In this document: positions 26,172 through 36,684 of the stretch, piece by piece | Position numbering within the stretch: position 1 is the first letter of the stretch | How the letters are laid out: each line of letters opens with the position of its first letter | Assembly (NCBI RefSeq): GCF_025685605.1 | Contig: NZ_JAGTUT010000001.1 | Location: forward strand, 2,790,001-2,854,000 | Direction: 5' to 3' | Length of the DNA: 64,000 nt | Source of the DNA: Granulicella arctica | GTDB lineage: Bacteria; Acidobacteriota; Terriglobia; Terriglobales; Acidobacteriaceae | Notes under the pieces: model-generated | What the model saw: only the letters and a program-made list of their open reading frames with translations | The model's database searches: none | Told to the model about the DNA's origin: nothing | Made by a program: the position numbers and the translations under genes

Positions 26172-29100
26172 ATGCCACGGACTCCCTCCATTCCGAAGAA
26201 AGCCGCTGCAAAGAAGACTGCAAGTCCAGCTCCCGTCGCGGTGAGTTTGGAGGCGGCTGCGGACGCTGCGCTGGCGTTGTTCCATCCGATGACGGCGGCA
26301 TGGTTTCGCGCGGTCTTTGACGGCCCCACGGCACCCCAGGTGGAGGGTTGGCCTGCGATTGCTCGCGGTGAGTCGACGTTGATCCTTGCGCCTACGGGCA
26401 CGGGCAAGACGCTGACGGCGTTCCTGTGGTGTCTCGACAAGCTGATGCTGCGGACCGCTCCGGATGCAGTTAAGGGATGTCGAGTCCTGTATCTGTCGCC
26501 CCTCAAAGCGCTTGCAGCTGACGTGGAACGGAATCTTCGCTCCCCGTTGGCAGGTATCGCGAATATGGCGAAGCGGGAGGGTGTCGCGGTGCGCATGCCG
26601 GAGATCAGCGTGCGGACCGGCGATACATCGCCTAAGGAGCGAGCGCGTTTTGTGCGGCATCCCGGGGACATTTTGATCACGACGCCGGAGTCCCTGTACC
26701 TGCTGCTGACGTCGCAGGCGGGAGAGTCGCTTCGCTCGGTTGAGACGGTGATTATCGATGAGATTCATGCGCTGGTGCCGAGCAAGCGAGGAGCGCATAT
26801 GGCGCTGTCGCTTGAACGACTAGAGGCGCTGACGGGCCGCCGGCTGCAGCGTATTGGCTTATCGGCGACACAGCGGCCGCTGGAGGAGGTGGCGCGCTTT
26901 CTCGGTGGTGCAGACACGAGCGGCGAGGTTGTTGCCGAGGCTGCGACGGCACTCCCGCAGGCTGCGGAGATCGATGCTGAGGTCTCGAGTGTGTTGATGG
27001 AAGTGGCTGGCGATGAGGGGGATCGCAAGGCGGATGCGGGGGTTCATGCGCCTCGGTATCGTCCGGTCACGATTGTCAACGCGGGAGCGCGGAAGGTTCT
27101 TGAGCTGAAGGTCGAGGTTCCGGTTGAGGACATGGCGAAGCTCGGCGAGATCCAGGATCAGCCGAGTGGACCGGCGTCACAGGGGCCGAAGCGGACGTCG
27201 ATCTGGCAGTCTATTCATCCGCGGTTGCTGGAGATTATTCGTTCGCGCACGTCGACGCTGATCTTTGTGAATGCGCGCCGCGTGGCCGAACGGCTTGCCG
27301 GTGCGTTGAATGAATTGGCAGGGGAGCAGATTGCTCGGGCCCATCATGGGTCACTGGCGGCGGCGCAGCGGAGTGAGATTGAAGAGCTGTTGAAGGCGGG
27401 AAAGATTCGCGCGCTGGTCGCGACCTCATCGCTTGAGTTGGGGATCGATATGGGTGCGGTCGACCTGGTAATCCAGATTGAAGCACCGCCGTCGGTCGCG
27501 AGTGGGATGCAGCGGATCGGGCGCGCTGGTCACCAGGTTGGTGCGCCTTCGACGGGCATTATTTTTCCGAAGTACCGGGCTGATTTGATCGCGTGCGCAG
27601 CCGTGACGCGGGCGATGCACGAAGGGCATGTAGAGTCGACGCGCTTCATGCGGAATCCTCTCGATGTGCTGGCGCAGCAGATGGTCGCGGTGATTGCGCA
27701 TCCTCCGTTGAACGAGGCGGATGCGGAGCGGCGCACGAAGCACAAGTCCGAAGAGGAGGAGAGTCCGGGAATCAGCTATGCCGGTTTGCTGGCGCTGATC
27801 CGCAGTGCTGCACCGTATGCTGCGCTGGCGCAAGGTGTCTTCGACGGCGTTCTCGATATGCTCGCCGGTCGCTATCCTTCGGACGAGTTCGCCGAGTTGC
27901 GGCCACGCATCACGTGGGACCGCACGCGGAACTGGCTGACGCCTCGTAGCGGTGTGAAGCGCATTGCGATTCTGAACGGCGGCACGATTCCCGATCGCGG
28001 ATCGTACGGTGTCTTTCTTGCGGGGTCGCCTGCGAAGCCGATCCGGGTGGGCGAGTTGGATGAAGAGATGGTTTTCGAATCGCGTACCGGGGACACCTTC
28101 ATCCTCGGCGCGTCGACCTGGCGGATCGAAGAGATCACCCATGATCGGGTTCTGGTTTCGCCTGCGCCGGGTGATCCGGGCAAGATGCCGTTCTGGCATG
28201 GCGATCGTGCAGGTAGACCGATTGAGTTTGGCCGGCGCATCGGTGCGTTGATTCGCGAGTTGCGCGATATGCCTCGCAGTGTGGCCATCACGCGCCTTAC
28301 GCAGGAGCATGACCTTGAGCCGGGTGCTGCTGAGAATGTACTGCGCTATCTAGCCGATCAGGAGCTTGCCACCACCGTTGTTCCAGACGATCGCAACATC
28401 GTGATTGAACGCGTTCGCGACGAGCTTGGGGACTGGCGGATGTGTGTACTTACGCCGTTTGGCAGTCGCATCCACGCGCCGTGGGCCATGGCGGTCGCAG
28501 CGAAGATCCGCGCAAACGGCGGTGCTGAAGTCGAAACGATGTGGAATGAAGATGGCTTTGTTCTGCGCTTCCCCGAGACGGACGAGGCACCCAACGTCGA
28601 GCAGGTTCTGCCCGAGCCGGAGGAGGCTGCGGAGCTGGTTCTGCGTCAGCTTGGATCGACCGCACTCTTCGCTGCGAAGTTTCGTGAGAGCGCAGCGCGT
28701 GCGCTGCTGCTGCCGCGTCGGCGCGCCGACGGACGCACTCCACTCTGGCAACAGCGTAAGCGATCCTACGACCTGCTGAGCGTCGCCTCGCGTTATGCGT
28801 CCTTTCCAATTTTGCTCGAAGCGTACCGTGAGTGCCTGCGCGATGTCTTCGATATGCCAGCGTTGATGGAGACGCTGCGCAGCATCGGCAATCGTAGTCT
28901 GCGCGTGCATACGGTTGATTCGCGCACACCTTCACCATTTGCATCCGCGCTGCTCTTCAGCTACGTGGCGAACTACATTTACGATGGCGATGCGCCGCTG
29001 GCCGAACGCCGTGCCCAGGCGCTCTCGATCGATCAGGATCAGCTCCGCGAGTTGATGGGCGACGCGGATCTGCGCGAACTGCTCGACCTGAACGCCATCG

Positions 29101-31031
29101 AGGAGACTGAAGAGCAACTGCAGTGCACGGCAGAGACCTACAGGGCGCGCACGATGGACGGCGTCCATGATCTGCTGCTTCGCCTCGGCGATTTGAACCG
29201 TGTGGAACTCCGTGCACGGAGTGTCTCGGAGGAGGTTGCGGAGAGCGTGACGCGACTGATGCGTGCGCGGCGTGTCCTCGAAGTCACGGTAGCCGGTGAG
29301 AAGCGCCTGATCGCTGTGGAGGACGCAGCGCGCTATCGCGATGCGCTTGGTGTGCCGCTGCCGCCCGGTCTCCCCACAGCCTTCTTGAATGTCGTGCCGG
29401 ATGCTCTGCTCGATCTTCTTCGTCGCTTCGCGCGAACGAATGGACCATTCACGATTGAGAATGTAGCGCACCGTTTTTCGCTCCCGGTTGTCAGTGTGGA
29501 AGCTACCTTGAACCGGCTTGTCGAGACCGGACGCATCATCGAAGGCGGCTTTCGACCTGGTGGTATTCATCGCGAGTGGTGCGACAACGAGGTGCTGCGA
29601 TCCATCCGGCGCAAGTCGCTTGCGCGGCTTCGCAAGGAGGTGGAGCCAGTCGAGCAGAAGACCCTGGCTCGGCTGTTTACACGGTGGCAGGGAGTCGTCC
29701 AACCGAGACGCGGACTCGATGCGTTGCTGGATGTGATTGAGAATCTGCAAGGAGCACCGCTGCCTGCATCGATCCTCGAAACGGAGATCCTGCCGTCGCG
29801 CATCCTGAACTACAAGCCTGCCGATCTAGACACGTTGATCGCTGCGGGTGAGGTCGTGTGGTGCGGGCTCGATCCGATTGGCGAGCGGGATGGACGCATC
29901 GGGCTTTACCTCGCTGAAAGGCTGTCACAGCTCTGGCCGGTGATGCCGCCCGCTGCTCCGGAGCGTCCAATGCGCGATGCGGATGGCGTGATCCTTCCTG
30001 TCGTTGAAGCTGTGGCGACACGCGAGGAGGAGATCATCGCCTACCTGCGGCGCAATGGTGCTTCGTTCTTCGGGGATCTGCACGAAGGGCTTGGCGGCGG
30101 ATACCCGGGTGAGACGCTTGACGCTTTGTGGTCGCTCGTGTGGAAGGGACTGCTTCGCAACGATGGCCTTGCAGCGCTGCGTGCCTACTGCGATAAGCCT
30201 GCGGCGAGTAGCGGTCGCAATGCCAAGCCGAACCGGCGTGTCCATCAGCAGACAGGCTTCCGAAGCCGCCGCACCACGCCACCTACGGCGCAGGGTCGCT
30301 GGTCGTTGCAGGCCGTCGCGTTCGAGACAGATCGATCGGCTACGGCCTGGTCGCATGCGATTGCGCAGCAGCTGCTCACGCGCTATGGTGTGGTCTTTCG
30401 CGAGACCGCGCATGTGGAAAATCTACCTGGCGGCTTCTCGGCGATCTATGACGTGATGAAGGCGCTCGAAGAGAGTGGCAAGATTCGACGTGGATACTTT
30501 GCCGCAGACCTTGGCGCTACACAGTTTGCGATGCCTGCGGCGGTCGATCTGCTGCGTAGCCTGCGGATAGCGAATCAGGATGATCGCGCCGAAATGCTGC
30601 AGCTTGCGGCGACGGATCCGGCGAATCCGTATGGCGCTTTGCTGCGGTGGCCCACGGCTCCCGATGCTGGCTCCTCGTTGACGCGCAGCGTTGGGGCCAG
30701 GGTGATCCTCGCGGATGGCGCGTTGGTGGGCTACCTGCGGCGCGGCAATCCAAACCTCCAGATCTTTCTGCCGGAGGAAGATCCGCAGCGTTCGCAGGTG
30801 GCGCGCAGCCTCGCGGAGTTTCTGGTGCATCGCGTGCAGGAGCAGGGAGGTGATCCGAGTGCGCGCGTTGGAATGTTGATTACCAGCATCAACGGCGTTG
30901 CGGTTGCCGAGCATCCGTTCGCACGCTTCCTGCTCGATGCAGGCTTCCATGCCGCACCGCTTGGCTTCAATGTACGCAGGAATCTGCCGCCGCTGCCGGG
31001 CTCTCCAAGAGAGGCGGTCGCGAATGCCTGA
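26172..31031 (+). CDS. lhr: Large ATP-dependent helicase Lhr
   Basis: 1619 residues from ATG 26172 (TTG 26169 immediately before is possible). Superfamily 2 helicase: APTGTGKT (about 74-81), CRVLYLSPLKALAADVERNL, VRTGDTSPKERA, ILITTPESLYLLLTS, VIIDEIHAL (DEIH about 197-200), GLSATQRPLEEVARFLGG, then the second RecA domain (LIFVNARRVAERL, ARAHHGSL, VATSSLELGIDMGAVDLVIQ, QRIGRAGHQVG). These, the winged-helix region and the very long C-terminal half match the Lhr-HEL family, which unwinds 3'-tailed DNA and RNA:DNA hybrids in repair. Its stop overlaps the glycosylase gene by eight bases. Confidence 0.95.
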   Translation: MPRTPSIPKKAAAKKTASPAPVAVSLEAAADAALALFHPMTAAWFRAVFDGPTAPQVEGWPAIARGESTLILAPTGTGKTLTAFLWCLDKLMLRTAPDAVKGCRVLYLSPLKALAADVERNLRSPLAGIANMAKREGVAVRMPEISVRTGDTSPKERARFVRHPGDILITTPESLYLLLTSQAGESLRSVETVIIDEIHALVPSKRGAHMALSLERLEALTGRRLQRIGLSATQRPLEEVARFLGGADTSGEVVAEAATALPQAAEIDAEVSSVLMEVAGDEGDRKADAGVHAPRYRPVTIVNAGARKVLELKVEVPVEDMAKLGEIQDQPSGPASQGPKRTSIWQSIHPRLLEIIRSRTSTLIFVNARRVAERLAGALNELAGEQIARAHHGSLAAAQRSEIEELLKAGKIRALVATSSLELGIDMGAVDLVIQIEAPPSVASGMQRIGRAGHQVGAPSTGIIFPKYRADLIACAAVTRAMHEGHVESTRFMRNPLDVLAQQMVAVIAHPPLNEADAERRTKHKSEEEESPGISYAGLLALIRSAAPYAALAQGVFDGVLDMLAGRYPSDEFAELRPRITWDRTRNWLTPRSGVKRIAILNGGTIPDRGSYGVFLAGSPAKPIRVGELDEEMVFESRTGDTFILGASTWRIEEITHDRVLVSPAPGDPGKMPFWHGDRAGRPIEFGRRIGALIRELRDMPRSVAITRLTQEHDLEPGAAENVLRYLADQELATTVVPDDRNIVIERVRDELGDWRMCVLTPFGSRIHAPWAMAVAAKIRANGGAEVETMWNEDGFVLRFPETDEAPNVEQVLPEPEEAAELVLRQLGSTALFAAKFRESAARALLLPRRRADGRTPLWQQRKRSYDLLSVASRYASFPILLEAYRECLRDVFDMPALMETLRSIGNRSLRVHTVDSRTPSPFASALLFSYVANYIYDGDAPLAERRAQALSIDQDQLRELMGDADLRELLDLNAIEETEEQLQCTAETYRARTMDGVHDLLLRLGDLNRVELRARSVSEEVAESVTRLMRARRVLEVTVAGEKRLIAVEDAARYRDALGVPLPPGLPTAFLNVVPDALLDLLRRFARTNGPFTIENVAHRFSLPVVSVEATLNRLVETGRIIEGGFRPGGIHREWCDNEVLRSIRRKSLARLRKEVEPVEQKTLARLFTRWQGVVQPRRGLDALLDVIENLQGAPLPASILETEILPSRILNYKPADLDTLIAAGEVVWCGLDPIGERDGRIGLYLAERLSQLWPVMPPAAPERPMRDADGVILPVVEAVATREEEIIAYLRRNGASFFGDLHEGLGGGYPGETLDALWSLVWKGLLRNDGLAALRAYCDKPAASSGRNAKPNRRVHQQTGFRSRRTTPPTAQGRWSLQAVAFETDRSATAWSHAIAQQLLTRYGVVFRETAHVENLPGGFSAIYDVMKALEESGKIRRGYFAADLGATQFAMPAAVDLLRSLRIANQDDRAEMLQLAATDPANPYGALLRWPTAPDAGSSLTRSVGARVILADGALVGYLRRGNPNLQIFLPEEDPQRSQVARSLAEFLVHRVQEQGGDPSARVGMLITSINGVAVAEHPFARFLLDAGFHAAPLGFNVRRNLPPLPGSPREAVANA

Positions 31032-31977
31032 GGGCGACACCATCTATCGCTCAGCCCGCGCGATCCAGAAGGCAATCGGCGGTAAGGTCGTCACGGGTTT
31101 CGACACCGGCCTCGCGAAGATTGCGAGGGTGAACGATGACACGCCCATCGTCGGCCGAACCGTCGAGAAGGTGACGTCACATGGCAAGTGGCTGTTGATC
31201 TACTTCTCGGGCGATCTGATTCTCGTCACGCACATGCTGATGAGCGGCACATGGCATCTCTATCGAACTGGCGAGAAGTGGTGGATGGGGCGGGAGCGGA
31301 TGCGCGTCGTGATCACGACGGCGGACTGGCAGGCCATCGCCTTCAACGTTCCGATCGTCGAGTTCTATACGGCGCGGACGCTTGAGCGCAACAGTCAGAT
31401 TCCCAAGCTTGGGCCGGATATTCTTTCGTCTGATTTTACGGTGGAGAGCGGTGTGGAGCGGCTGCGGCAGTATGGCCTGGCAAACCCCGACGCGGAGATT
31501 GGCGTCGTGCTGCTGAACCAGCGTGTACTTGCCGGGCTGGGCAATGTTTATAAAAGCGAGGTTCCGTTCACCGCTGGTGTGAATCCGTTCCGAGCCATGA
31601 AGACGTTGACGCCCAAAGAACTGGATGTCATGGCCGAGGTTTCGCAGCGATACATGAAGGCCAATGTGCTCGATGGCTCAGGCGACGGGATCATTACCTA
31701 CTCGGGCAATCGGCGCACAACCCACGCGAACAATCGTGAGGAGCGCCTCTGGGTCTATGGACGGCAGGGCCAGGAGTGCCGGCGATGCGGCGCAAAGGTC
31801 ATGATGCGCAAGCAGGGAGAGCAGGCACGATCAACCTACTGGTGCCCGGAGTGCCAACCATGGGTCGCGATCAACACAGGGGAAGTTGCGGCTGGCTCCG
31901 AGACCCCGGTAGGCACCCAGAACACCGCACCGGTCGGGCGAACCATGTCGCCTCGTCGCCGCAAGGTCGGTTGCTAA
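31024..31977 (+). CDS. nei: Fpg/Nei-family DNA glycosylase (endonuclease VIII-like)
   Basis: 317 residues, starting MPEGDTIYRSARAI: Pro 2 is the Schiff-base nucleophile and Glu 3 the catalytic acid once Met is removed. GDT, as opposed to ELP, marks the Nei branch. SHGKWLLIYF, LNQRVLAGLGNVYKSEV (helix-two-turn-helix), then a zinc finger CRRCGAKVMMRKQGEQARSTYWCPEC. It removes oxidised pyrimidines and nicks the abasic site. A basic/low-complexity tail of about 35 residues follows the finger. The eight-base overlap with lhr implies co-translation; the same lhr-nei pairing is known in Mycobacterium tuberculosis (Rv3296-Rv3297). Confidence 0.93.
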   Translation: MPEGDTIYRSARAIQKAIGGKVVTGFDTGLAKIARVNDDTPIVGRTVEKVTSHGKWLLIYFSGDLILVTHMLMSGTWHLYRTGEKWWMGRERMRVVITTADWQAIAFNVPIVEFYTARTLERNSQIPKLGPDILSSDFTVESGVERLRQYGLANPDAEIGVVLLNQRVLAGLGNVYKSEVPFTAGVNPFRAMKTLTPKELDVMAEVSQRYMKANVLDGSGDGIITYSGNRRTTHANNREERLWVYGRQGQECRRCGAKVMMRKQGEQARSTYWCPECQPWVAINTGEVAAGSETPVGTQNTAPVGRTMSPRRRKVGC

Positions 31978-31980
31978 CGT

Positions 31981-34596
31981 CTACTGCGGCGGCTGTGGAG
32001 GTGGCGTCTGCTGCTGCTTATCGCCGGAGCCACCGAACAGCTTCTTGAAGAAGTTCTTCTTCTTGGGCTGTGCAGGATCGGCCGAGGGCGTAACGTTTGG
32101 ATCGACCGGCACCGCAGGGCGATAGGGCTTCTGCGTTGCAGGCGAGTTTGGTGAAGGCGCATTGCCCGGGTATACCGATGCTGCCGGAGGTTGGTCCGCG
32201 TTGGTGCCACCGCCGAAGAGTCTCTGAATGAGACTCTGCGGATTTTCGGTCATCTGGCTGCAGGTCCCCTGGGGAGCCGTACCGTCGAGGAAAGCGGCCG
32301 TGTAGTTGTTCGTGCACGAAGCATCCGCGAGCAGGTTGGTGACCTTATCGAGGCGCACCGTGGTGACCCCGCTCGGAGCCGTGAAGGTCTTCATGTCGGA
32401 GTACTGCGGAAGCTTGATGGCGCGGTTCATAAACTGCGCCCAGATGGGAGCGGCGGTATCCGCACCCTGAACCGGTTTTGCCAGGCCATTCGAGATATCG
32501 GTGTAGTCGTCGTTGCCAACCCAGACGATGCAGAGGAGATTGGACGAGTATCCGGCGAACCAGACATCGTGTGAGGTTCCCGTCTTGCCAGCTGCGGGAG
32601 CGGTGAAGCCGAGTCGTCGGACGGCAGATCCGGTGCCGCGCGCCATCACGCCTTCGAGCAGAGATTGGGTGAGATAGGCGGAGCGAGGGTCCATAACCTG
32701 GCGGGCTTCGGGAGCGAAGTCGGAGACGATGTCGCCCGCCGTGTTGCGGACGCTTGCGAGCAGCCACGGGGTAAGGTGGACGCCGCCATTGGCAAAGGTT
32801 GTGTACGCGCCGGCCATGTCGAGCGGAGATGCGCTATAGGTTCCAAGAGCGACCGACGGTGTAGCACGGGCAGCGGTGATGCCAGCAGAACGTGCGAGGG
32901 CAGCTACGTTCTCATAACCGACCAGTTGCGCAAGGGCAATGGTGGCGATGTTCAGTGAGTGCTCAATGGCAGTGGCGGCGGTGACCATGCCAGGGTACTC
33001 GCCCCGGACAAAGTTGCCAGGCGTATAGGACTGCCCTCCGGTGCTGAAGTCCTGGGGATCGTCGTTGAGTTTGGTGACGGCAGTGAAGACTCCACCCTCG
33101 CCGAGTGATTGACTATTGAGAGAGGAGTTATAGGCCGTGGCGTAAACGAACGGTTTGAAGATCGATCCGGTAGGCCGCTTGGACACTGCGTGGTTCAACT
33201 GACTCAGCCCGTAGTTCCGCCCGCCAACCAGCGCGAGCACCTGACCTGTGTGGGGATTGAGGGCAATGAGGGAGACCTGTGGATAGGTGATCGGGGCGGA
33301 CGGACCACCTTTTGAGGTCTTGTGCAATTTGCGGATCAGTTCGTCGACATTCTTCATGCCAACATCAACTGCCTCTGAGGCGGCCCGCTGCAACTCGGGG
33401 TCAAGCGAGGTGTAGATGCGCAGGCTCGCATGGCTCATATCCTGATCGCTCATGCGCTGTGAAAGCTGCTCATGGACGAGGTCGACAAAGTACGGCGCCT
33501 CGCTGGCCTCGACATTTTGCGATGCAAGATGGATGGGCTCGGCCTTGGCGCGGCTGGCCTCCGCTTCCGTGATTGCACCCGTCTGCACCATGGAGTCGAG
33601 CACAAGGTTGCGTCGCTCCATGGCACGATCGGGGTGGCGATACGGATTGCGGCGGCTGGGGTTCTGAATCAGCCCGGCGACCATCGCGCACTCCGCGAGA
33701 TCGAGTTGGCCAAGGTCTTTGCCGAAGAAGGCCTGTGCCGCTTCGCCGACTCCGTTGACCGCGTAGGATCCGCGCTGGCCGAGGTTGATCTGGTTGGCGT
33801 ACATCTCGAAGATCTGCTGTTTGCTGAAGTGAGATTCAAGCTGGAAGGTGATCATCACCTCGGCGATCTTGCGGGAGATCTTCTTATCCTGCGAGAGGAA
33901 GAAGCCGCGCGCAAGCTGCTGCGTCAGCGTCGATCCTCCGCAGTTCATGCGTTGCGCCAGGACGTCCTGCACCGCGCACTTCGCGATGCGGACGTAGTTG
34001 ATGCCGCCATGCTCGAAGAAGCGACGATCTTCAATCGCGGTGACAGCCTGAACGAGGCGGGGCGGAATGTTCTTATAGGTCACAAGCCGCCGCTTCGTAC
34101 GGTTCTTGTCCTCTGAGAGTGCCGTGATGAGTTGTGGCTCAAGCTCGTAGGCGCGCAGTGCCGCACCATTCTCTGCGGTGATGCTCTGGACGACACCGTT
34201 CGCTGTGCTGATCGTCGCGCCGTCGGTCGAGTGGTAGCTCTCTGCACCCGGCTTGATGAGGATGTTGTCACCATTGACTTCGAATGATCCAAGCTGCGGG
34301 TTGCTGTTGTAGCCGGCCCGGCGCAGGTCCTGCCCGATCAGGGCGACCGTCATCTTCTGCCCGGTGCGGACCTCGCGCGGCGCGGCGTAGATCTGTGCCA
34401 CGCTGGCGAACATCGGCCCTGCGGCGAGCCGATCGTCGACCACGTTCTCATAGTGGTGATACAGGTAGCCGAAGATGCACGCGCCGATCAGCACAACGGC
34501 CAGGATCGCCACAAGAAAGACACGCGCCACGCGCCAGCGAAAGCTGGTCGACTGCGGAGAACGAGAGGGATTGCCAAGCTTGAGTTTGACGGCCAA
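31981..34596 (-). CDS. Class A penicillin-binding protein (PBP1-type transglycosylase/transpeptidase)
   Basis: 871 residues from TTG 34596. One membrane anchor (about 23-48), then a UB2H-like segment (66-140, AQIYAAPREVRTGQ, LRRAGYNSNPQLGSFEV) as in PBP1b. The GT51 domain has TAIEDRRFFEHGGI (catalytic Glu 189), GGSTLTQQLARGFFLS and KIAEVMITFQLE. The transpeptidase domain has SIFK (478-481), SLN (547-549) and KTGT (671-674). A long low-complexity Pro/Gln/Lys tail ends the protein (KKKNFFKKLFGG, QQQTPPPQPPQ). It polymerises and cross-links peptidoglycan at the outer face of the inner membrane. It ends four bases from the nei gene stop (convergent) and follows proS on the same strand. Confidence 0.95.
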   Translation of the reverse strand: MAVKLKLGNPSRSPQSTSFRWRVARVFLVAILAVVLIGACIFGYLYHHYENVVDDRLAAGPMFASVAQIYAAPREVRTGQKMTVALIGQDLRRAGYNSNPQLGSFEVNGDNILIKPGAESYHSTDGATISTANGVVQSITAENGAALRAYELEPQLITALSEDKNRTKRRLVTYKNIPPRLVQAVTAIEDRRFFEHGGINYVRIAKCAVQDVLAQRMNCGGSTLTQQLARGFFLSQDKKISRKIAEVMITFQLESHFSKQQIFEMYANQINLGQRGSYAVNGVGEAAQAFFGKDLGQLDLAECAMVAGLIQNPSRRNPYRHPDRAMERRNLVLDSMVQTGAITEAEASRAKAEPIHLASQNVEASEAPYFVDLVHEQLSQRMSDQDMSHASLRIYTSLDPELQRAASEAVDVGMKNVDELIRKLHKTSKGGPSAPITYPQVSLIALNPHTGQVLALVGGRNYGLSQLNHAVSKRPTGSIFKPFVYATAYNSSLNSQSLGEGGVFTAVTKLNDDPQDFSTGGQSYTPGNFVRGEYPGMVTAATAIEHSLNIATIALAQLVGYENVAALARSAGITAARATPSVALGTYSASPLDMAGAYTTFANGGVHLTPWLLASVRNTAGDIVSDFAPEARQVMDPRSAYLTQSLLEGVMARGTGSAVRRLGFTAPAAGKTGTSHDVWFAGYSSNLLCIVWVGNDDYTDISNGLAKPVQGADTAAPIWAQFMNRAIKLPQYSDMKTFTAPSGVTTVRLDKVTNLLADASCTNNYTAAFLDGTAPQGTCSQMTENPQSLIQRLFGGGTNADQPPAASVYPGNAPSPNSPATQKPYRPAVPVDPNVTPSADPAQPKKKNFFKKLFGGSGDKQQQTPPPQPPQ

Positions 34597-34641
34597 GGGC
34601 TTCTTTCTGTCAGACGAACTGGGTGAACATATCGTTTGCCG

Positions 34642-36405
34642 TTAGGCTGAAAGCGTTTTGCGAAGCTCTGCGACTACCTGGTCAAGAGCGATGTCCTTGT
34701 TGGTCGAGGTGAGACGATCGATAAATTCGACCTTACCCTCAGCAACACCTCTCCCTATGTTGATGCGGTAGGGAATGCCGACGAGGTCCGCGTCTTTGAA
34801 TTTCACGCCCGCTCGTTCGTCGCGATCATCAAGCAGAACGTCGAATCCGGCGGTATCAAGGTCCTCAGCAATCGTCTCGCCTGCTGCGAGCAGGGCAGCG
34901 TCTCCAATGTTCGTAATCGTCACGACCACTTGAAACGGCGCAATGGCAGCAGGCAATGCAAAGCTTGCGCCACCGTTCTCGGCTGCCGCGGTCTCGATTG
35001 CGGAGGTCAGGATGCGCTCGATACCGATGCCGTAGCTGCCCATGATCGGCGTGGTTTCCTTGCCATCGCGGTTCAGCACGGAGGCACCCATGGATTTTGA
35101 GTATTTATAGCCAAGCTTGAAGATATGGCCAATCTCGACCGCCTTGCCAAGCCGCAGCGGGCTGCCATCGATGGGGCAGCCCTCGCCCTCAAGGATGTTG
35201 CGTACATCGGCAGTCACGGTCGGCTTGAAGTCGCGGCCGGGAGTCACATTGCGCAGGTGGTATTCCGCCTGGTTCGCACCGGCGATCAGGTTCGTCCGGT
35301 CAGCGAGCGCGGCGTCCAGGATTACCAGCGTACCGGGCTTCTTCGGGTGCGGTGCGGCTGGGATGCCGATCGGTCCGAGGTAGCCGGCAGGCGCGTTGAA
35401 GACCGTGGCGATCTCTTCGGGCGTCATGGGGCGAAGCTCTGCGGCGCCTGCTATGGCCAGCAGCTTTGCCTCATTTACCGTATGGTCGCCGCGCAGGAAC
35501 ACGACGACGGACCGCTCGGCACCGATTTTGCTGTCGGACGGCATGATGGCGGTGAAAGCCATCGTCTTGATCTGGTGCTGGGGAGCGCTTTGGAGGAAAG
35601 CACTGACCTCGTCGATGGTGCGGAAGCCGGGCGTATGGACCAGTTCGGGCGTCCCGTCCCCGGACGGCGCTAGATCTTCGATAACGAAGGGTCGCGAGGT
35701 AGCCTTCTCCAGATTTGCCGCATATCCCGAGGTCGAACTGGCGATCAGGTCCTCGCCTGCCTCGGTGTAGACCATGAACTCCTGCGATTGCGAGCCGCCC
35801 ATCGCGCCGGAGTCTGCCTCGACCGCGACGAACTTCAGACCGCAGCGCGTGAAAATTTTGCGGTAGGCTTCGTCGTGCTTCTGGTAGGAGAGGTCCAGTC
35901 CAGCCTCGTCGATATCGAATGAGTAGGCGTCCTTCATGATGAACTGGCGCACGCGCAGCAGGCCCGATTTGGGACGGGGTTCGTCGCGAAACTTGGTCTG
36001 GATCTGGTACCAGATCTGCGGAAGCTGCTTATAGCTCCGCAACTCCTTGCGGGCAATGTCGGTCACCACCTCTTCGTGGGTCATGGCGAGGCAGAGCTCG
36101 GCGCCCTTACGATCCTTGAGCCGGAACATGTTGTCGCCCATGCCATCCCACCGGCCGCTGGCCTCCCAGACCTCCTTTGGATTTAAGGCAGGCAGCAGAA
36201 ACTCCTGGCCGATTCGGTCCATCTCCTGGCGAACGATGGCGACGATCTTGTTGACGGACCGGTTCCCAAGGAAGAGGTAGCTGTAGATGCCGGCTCCGAG
36301 CTGGCGAACGTATCCGGCGCGCAGAAGCAGTTTGTGGCTTGCGACCTCCGCGTCGGCCGGGGCCTCGCGTAGGGTGGGAATAAAAAGCTGTGACCAGCGA
36401 TGCAT
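34642..36405 (-). CDS. proS: Prolyl-tRNA synthetase, bacterial type with editing insertion
   Basis: 587 residues from ATG 36405 ([20 protein letters not shown]), the family's usual start; a TTG at 36417 adds four residues. Class II motifs: [22 protein letters not shown], motif 2 [27 protein letters not shown], and motif 3 [16 protein letters not shown]. Between them lies the INS/YbaK-like editing domain (about 225-380), which hydrolyses Ala-tRNA-Pro. The C-terminal anticodon-binding domain is present ([37 protein letters not shown]). The upstream 267 bases contain small hairpins but no T-box. Confidence 0.97.
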   Translation of the reverse strand: MHRWSQLFIPTLREAPADAEVASHKLLLRAGYVRQLGAGIYSYLFLGNRSVNKIVAIVRQEMDRIGQEFLLPALNPKEVWEASGRWDGMGDNMFRLKDRKGAELCLAMTHEEVVTDIARKELRSYKQLPQIWYQIQTKFRDEPRPKSGLLRVRQFIMKDAYSFDIDEAGLDLSYQKHDEAYRKIFTRCGLKFVAVEADSGAMGGSQSQEFMVYTEAGEDLIASSTSGYAANLEKATSRPFVIEDLAPSGDGTPELVHTPGFRTIDEVSAFLQSAPQHQIKTMAFTAIMPSDSKIGAERSVVVFLRGDHTVNEAKLLAIAGAAELRPMTPEEIATVFNAPAGYLGPIGIPAAPHPKKPGTLVILDAALADRTNLIAGANQAEYHLRNVTPGRDFKPTVTADVRNILEGEGCPIDGSPLRLGKAVEIGHIFKLGYKYSKSMGASVLNRDGKETTPIMGSYGIGIERILTSAIETAAAENGGASFALPAAIAPFQVVVTITNIGDAALLAAGETIAEDLDTAGFDVLLDDRDERAGVKFKDADLVGIPYRINIGRGVAEGKVEFIDRLTSTNKDIALDQVVAELRKTLSA

Positions 36406-36684
36406 AGACTTGAACAACCTTCCATGACGGCGGGATGAGCCATCGAAGCCCTATTTTACCGTTCGTTCCCCGGGTGAACGAGCCGATAAGGCTTGAATGG
36501 GGTGCTAAGGTTCTCCTGCCACGGCCCGGCAGGGTTGCTCCGTCATCCCTGCCAATGCGGAACTCCTTCATTCTTAGGGACAAATCCTTAGGCTTATGTT
36601 TGCTGTAAGACAGACTAAGGCGAATGTCCAGCGTATGTTCAAGGCTACTGCAACTGACCTTGAGATCGAAATGGGGCAGGTTTT

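Noticed and set aside
36418-36684. T-box or riboswitch in front of proS
   Set aside because: Small hairpins (for example CCTGCC/GGCAGG) exist but no T-box sequence or specifier arrangement; nothing beyond chance pairing in G+C-rich DNA.
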